64,000 nt of DNA. It comes from Glaciecola sp947496235. Lineage in GTDB: Bacteria; Pseudomonadota; Gammaproteobacteria; Enterobacterales; Alteromonadaceae. The stretch spans positions 1-64,000 of the forward strand of contig NZ_JBLWFH010000001.1 of NCBI RefSeq assembly GCF_050306235.1, in the 5' to 3' direction. The notes below the pieces were generated by a model. The model saw nothing but the letters and a program-made list of their open reading frames with translations, was not told the origin of the DNA and did not search any database. Position numbers and translations under genes: made by a program. Below, piece after piece: positions 61,306 to 64,000 of this stretch; position 1 is the stretch's first letter, and each line of letters opens with the position of its first letter.

Positions 61306-62343
61306 TTGATAGATTGGGCGCGTGTACATATCCCTTTTAAACATTCACCTTTAAACGGTGGTGAAGTTGTTTCTATCGATGAGGATGGCGAAGTAGCATG
61401 GCGAATACTTAAGCGAAAGCAAGCTATCGGTAGCTTTGACAAACGCATTTCATTTAAGAGTATTGGCGGCGACGGGCAGGGTAATGCCACTCATTTATGG
61501 ATAAGTGGAAACCCTTCTAAATTCTTGCAAGGTCACAACGTATTTGGCTCGGATGACTTAGTTTCATTGATGTTCGATACATTTAGAGTTATTTGCAATC
61601 AATTCAATTTCCAACCGACACTCCAAGAATACCAAGCGATTAAAAACGGTGATTATGAACTTGGTATAGTTGATATTAATTATTCCTATGAATTACCTAA
61701 ACGCGCTGACGTTCAAGCGTTTATTCGAGCCTTAGAATTTAAAGCAAAAACACGTCATGGACGACCATCCATGAAAGGTGGAACTTTATACTTCGGAAAA
61801 AATTCAGAACGCTGGGCTATAAAACTGTATGCTAAAGGAGAAGAATTAAGTACTAAAACAGGCGCTTTACCTGACGCCTTAAAACATCAAGGTATTGAAG
61901 ATTGGGCTGATAACAAACTACGAATTGAACTTAGATTATTATCCAAAGAATTGGCGAAATTAGGTATTAAACATGCAGCTACATTGACGCCAGAGCTGAC
62001 AGAAAAATTGTTTAAAGAATATCTGGATAAAATAAATATGACTGATCAAATTAAGCTCTCAAACGAAACGGTAAATCAATTACCAAACAAATTGAAATCA
62101 ACATATACATTATGGGCACAAGGTCATGATTTACGATCGCTCATGTCAAAACGCACTTATTATTATCATCGGAAAGAACTTGAAAGCTACGGCATCAATA
62201 TCGATCTTGCGCCATGCTCAGAACATCAAAAAGAAAACAACGTGGTACCGATGATCCGCATCCTTGAAGCAACGCCAGCTAATATTCCTCGATGGGCATT
62301 TACTAAAAACTTGATCCATTCATCTGCACAACGTTCCGCATAA
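61306..62343 (+). CDS. Filamentous-phage replication initiation protein (gene II/X family)
   Basis: A 345-residue rolling-circle initiator. The start is TTG at 61306, preceded by AGGAAC; an in-frame TAG lies 12 bases upstream and no ATG fits. The N-terminus IDWARVHIPFKHSPLNGGEV and the following SGNPSKFLQGHNVFGSDDLV are hallmarks of the Pf1-like gene II group. The nicking-tyrosine segment is WAIKLYAKGEELSTK. The C-terminal Phage_X domain has LMSKRTYYYHRKELESYGI. It nicks the plus-strand origin to start replication. In the partial second copy this gene lies beyond the window. Confidence 0.92.
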   Translation: MIDWARVHIPFKHSPLNGGEVVSIDEDGEVAWRILKRKQAIGSFDKRISFKSIGGDGQGNATHLWISGNPSKFLQGHNVFGSDDLVSLMFDTFRVICNQFNFQPTLQEYQAIKNGDYELGIVDINYSYELPKRADVQAFIRALEFKAKTRHGRPSMKGGTLYFGKNSERWAIKLYAKGEELSTKTGALPDALKHQGIEDWADNKLRIELRLLSKELAKLGIKHAATLTPELTEKLFKEYLDKINMTDQIKLSNETVNQLPNKLKSTYTLWAQGHDLRSLMSKRTYYYHRKELESYGINIDLAPCSEHQKENNVVPMIRILEATPANIPRWAFTKNLIHSSAQRSA

Positions 62344-62367
62344 CATTAAATGGTTAAAACGTGAGAG

Positions 62368-62394
62368 ACCAGGTACGCGTGAGGCGTGCCTGGT
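62368..62394. repeat. Hairpin after the initiator gene (element right end)
   Basis: ACCAGGTACGC (62368-62378) and GCGTGCCTGGT (62384-62394) form 11-bp arms with one wobble around GTGAG, 25 bases after the initiator stop. No T run follows, so it may be a packaging or origin structure rather than a simple terminator. It is the counterpart of the hairpin at 59196-59218. Confidence 0.65.
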
Positions 62395-62461
62395 ATTGAG
62401 CGTTTAATTCATTGATTTAATTAACTTAATTACAGCCCACTATTTATCCACCATTTAATTA

Positions 62462-62489
62462 ATTGCGTATAATGTATATTAATTAGTCT
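62462..62489. repeat. dif-like Xer attachment site at the internal element/element junction
   Basis: Identical in all 28 bases to the site at 59288-59315, exactly 3,174 bp away. As both sides are element sequence, it represents the element's own attachment site (attP form) and would be recreated on circularisation. Recombination between the two sites would release one 3,174-bp circle. Confidence 0.75.
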
Positions 62490-62701
62490 GTATTTGGGGG
62501 CAGGTAGTAAGGCGATTTTTTACGTATTTCTACCCCATATTTTTGGGAAAGTTCTTTAGCGTGACGGTAGTAAGTCTCTCGGCTCATTAAAAAATAAGGG
62601 TCGAATCCTAGCAACCAAGTGATGTAAGTACCTCGCAATCTGCATGGCATTCTTACTAATAATAATTGTTGCTCAGTATTTAATGTTACGTCTTTTATCA
62701 C
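62483..62701 (-). CDS. Stand-alone Phage-X-like C-terminal domain protein (copy 2)
   Basis: Same protein, all 72 residues, as the gene at 59309-59527. GTG start, two bases after the TIR-like stop, with the stop codon in the dif-like site. Confidence 0.75.
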   Translation of the reverse strand: MIKDVTLNTEQQLLLVRMPCRLRGTYITWLLGFDPYFLMSRETYYRHAKELSQKYGVEIRKKSPYYLPPNTD

Positions 62702-62703
62702 AT

Positions 62704-63567
62704 CTAATAAGGCTCTTGGTATTCTAATTTTTTGTATACAGGAGAGTCATAATCAATGTTTATTATCGTATTATTAGGGGTTAGAAGAAGCAAATAATCT
62801 AAATTCAGCTCAGTTACAGTTCCTTTTATCAACTGTCCATTGCTGTCGTAAAACTGTAAATGATCATTTTGTTTAAAGCCGTTCCAGTTACCTTTACGTA
62901 AACCATTTAAAGCACTTAGAGTAACTTCTCTATCTTTCCAAGATTGGCGTTCTCTATCGAAACGGCTTAATAATGCACTACCTTTTACAGTTACTGCACT
63001 CTCAATTTTAGTTAATCGACTTGTTATATCATTAATTGCGGAAAGAATAACACTTGAATCGCCTGAAAGTTCCACTTCATTAGATATTTCAGCTGGTTTT
63101 ATAGATAGCATTTTAATCAAGGAATTTACATCCTTACCTTTGTTTTCTACAGTTTCAATTATTGATGAGCTAATTGAAGGTACATCTTTTTTAACCTTAT
63201 CGGCTCTCAAAGATTCATCATAATCATAGGTTCTCATTCCCTGTATATCGAATATCCGATTAGTTTGCTTATCCTTGATTAACACTGTCGGTAAGTTGAA
63301 TGCTTGTCTCACCCCTAATTCATATAGCACATTTGGGTTTTTCCCACTTAAATCACATAAAACCAAATCACTATGATATATTTTATCCATAATATCTATG
63401 ACAATGTAATTTGAAGAAGCTACTTCGTCAGCTCTTACTGGAGTAAACCCAGCCTTGATGCATGCCGGTTTAATTAAGTACTCGTAGACTCTAGTAAAGT
63501 GACCTTCCTCGTAAGGTTCGATATCCGCTATAGGCATAATTACAAAGCACTTTTTTTCATTATCCAT
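62704..63567 (-). CDS. TIR/nucleoside-deoxyribosyltransferase-like protein (copy 2)
   Basis: All 287 residues identical to the protein at 59530-60393. Glu83 in the YELG motif and the C-terminal beta domain are intact, so neither copy has decayed. Confidence 0.78.
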   Translation of the reverse strand: MDNEKKCFVIMPIADIEPYEEGHFTRVYEYLIKPACIKAGFTPVRADEVASSNYIVIDIMDKIYHSDLVLCDLSGKNPNVLYELGVRQAFNLPTVLIKDKQTNRIFDIQGMRTYDYDESLRADKVKKDVPSISSSIIETVENKGKDVNSLIKMLSIKPAEISNEVELSGDSSVILSAINDITSRLTKIESAVTVKGSALLSRFDRERQSWKDREVTLSALNGLRKGNWNGFKQNDHLQFYDSNGQLIKGTVTELNLDYLLLLTPNNTIINIDYDSPVYKKLEYQEPY

Positions 63568-63785
63568 TTTAAATCACCTTAATAAAAGTAATGCCCGTAG
63601 GGCATGGTAGCGAGGTACGAGCGGTAACCTCTGCGATTAGTAACAAGCAACATCCTTATAATGCGCCAAGTGTTTTTTAAATAACCAATGAATTTGGCTC
63701 GCCTCTTGATTAACCCACAAAAACGAAGTTTTTGTCTTGACTGATAGCGTCATAAATTCTCATGGGTGAGACTTTTACTACCCCG
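63568..63785. promoter_or_regulatory. Hairpin-rich intergenic region (copy 2)
   Basis: Repeats 60394-60611, with the stem-loops ATGCCC/GGGCAT (63591-63605), GAGGT/ACCTC (63612-63631) and ACAAAAAC/GTTTTTGT (63717-63735). Confidence 0.5.
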
Positions 63786-64000
63786 TCACAAATTCCCGTC
63801 AGTGGGAATAGGGGCTAAATCTTCCTCGCAAATATGAAGCTCTACATCGAGTTCTTCCCTTATATTTTTGATGGTATCTAAATCTTCAATAAGAGCATCT
63901 TTGGCATACTGCATTCGCATATATTCATATTCACCTTCAGATTTAGTTTCATACAACGATGGCTCTGGCGTGTCATTATCATTGCAATAGCTATGAATAA
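63786..64000 (-). CDS. Xre-family repressor, 3' part only (copy 2, cut by the window end)
   Basis: The last 215 bases of the repressor gene, same as 60612-60826. The helix-turn-helix part lies beyond the window. This is a window truncation, not a broken gene as far as can be seen. Confidence 0.85.
   Translation of the reverse strand, partial: IHSYCNDNDTPEPSLYETKSEGEYEYMRMQYAKDALIEDLDTIKNIREELDVELHICEEDLAPIPTDGNL

Larger units (their letters stand above)
59288..62461. mobile_element. Dif-integrated filamentous satellite-like element, complete copy (3,174 bp)
   Basis: One full period of a tandem repeat, from dif-like site to dif-like site. It encodes a gene II/X-type replication initiator (plus strand) and, on the minus strand, an Xre repressor, a TIR/NDT-like protein and a small initiator-C-terminal-like protein. 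No integrase is encoded, so host XerCD is the likely recombinase. No coat, pilot or Zot-like assembly gene is present, so a helper phage would be needed for packaging. The arrangement of repressor divergent from initiator, next to a dif site and in tandem, is that of RS1/CTX- and TLC-type elements of Vibrio. Cargo and proteins differ. Confidence 0.82.
62462..64000. mobile_element. Second, window-truncated copy of the dif-integrated element
   Basis: Repeats 59288-60826 with no difference that I could see by eye, and stops at the window edge inside the repressor gene. The array therefore contains at least two copies, and its right chromosomal boundary is not visible. Confidence 0.85.

Noticed and set aside
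59309..64000. A CRISPR array as the explanation for the repeats at the window end.
   Set aside because: The repeat is one long 3,174-bp unit carrying genes, not short repeats with spacers, and no cas gene is nearby.
59288..64000. An insertion sequence or composite transposon.
   Set aside because: No transposase, no terminal inverted repeats and no target duplication were seen; the boundaries are dif-like sites and the key gene is a filamentous-phage initiator.

Overview
The window is a 64 kb chromosomal stretch from a gammaproteobacterium, most likely a marine Alteromonadales (Alteromonas/Paraglaciecola/Glaciecola-like). The basis is gene content and order: lolD-lolE, topA, rne-rluC, msrC-proQ-prc, pepN-DUF2835, a 1,612-residue NAD-glutamate dehydrogenase, pyrD-rlmL-glutaredoxin-uup-DUF3466-rmf/fabA and a photolyase cluster. 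The DNA is AT-rich, and simple hairpin-plus-T terminators separate many units. LAYOUT. 1-171: two identical tRNA-Asp genes. 0.2-7.3 kb: lipoprotein-sorting ABC genes, a dicarboxylate/amino-acid symporter, an Ig-repeat lipoprotein and astB. 7.5-24.3 kb: core genes topA, rne, rluC, a HAD phosphatase, msrC, proQ and prc, then two sodium-coupled transporters, pepN and DUF2835. 24.4-31.4 kb: a four-gene envelope operon (DUF1302, DUF1329, YCF48-like repeat protein, RND permease), headed by a perfect inverted repeat. 31.6-43.9 kb: NAD-GDH, pyrD, rlmL, a glutaredoxin-like gene, uup, DUF3466 and rmf. 43.9-46.5 kb: fabA with a perfect FabR-type operator, then small unknown genes and an M23 peptidase. 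46.4-52.4 kb: four photolyase/cryptochrome genes of different classes plus a 52-codon DUF2256 zinc-ribbon gene. 52.4-59.1 kb: DUF3307/SatD-like pair, S9 peptidase, HIBADH-like dehydrogenase, DUF2789 and a TetR-SDR pair. 59.2 kb to the end: a tandemly repeated small mobile element. THE ELEMENT. From 59288 the sequence repeats with a period of exactly 3,174 bp; one copy is complete and the second runs off the window at 64000. Each unit starts in a dif-like site with a good XerC arm, the exact TGTATA centre and a degenerate XerD arm. It carries a filamentous-phage gene II/X-type replication initiator, a divergent Xre-type repressor with a repeated operator motif between them, a TIR/nucleoside-deoxyribosyltransferase-like protein, and a 72-residue protein that looks like a detached C-terminal domain of the initiator. 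No capsid, assembly or integrase gene lies within one period. The best reading is a Xer-dependent (dif-integrated) filamentous satellite phage, comparable in layout to RS1 or TLC of Vibrio cholerae, carrying a candidate defence or superinfection-control gene. Its position also implies that the replication terminus lies here. HOW THE GENES WORK TOGETHER. Most of the window is housekeeping: envelope lipoprotein transport, DNA topology, RNA turnover and modification, peptide and amino-acid catabolism, stationary-phase ribosome hibernation, unsaturated fatty-acid synthesis and light-dependent DNA repair. The accessory interest is concentrated in the last 5 kb.
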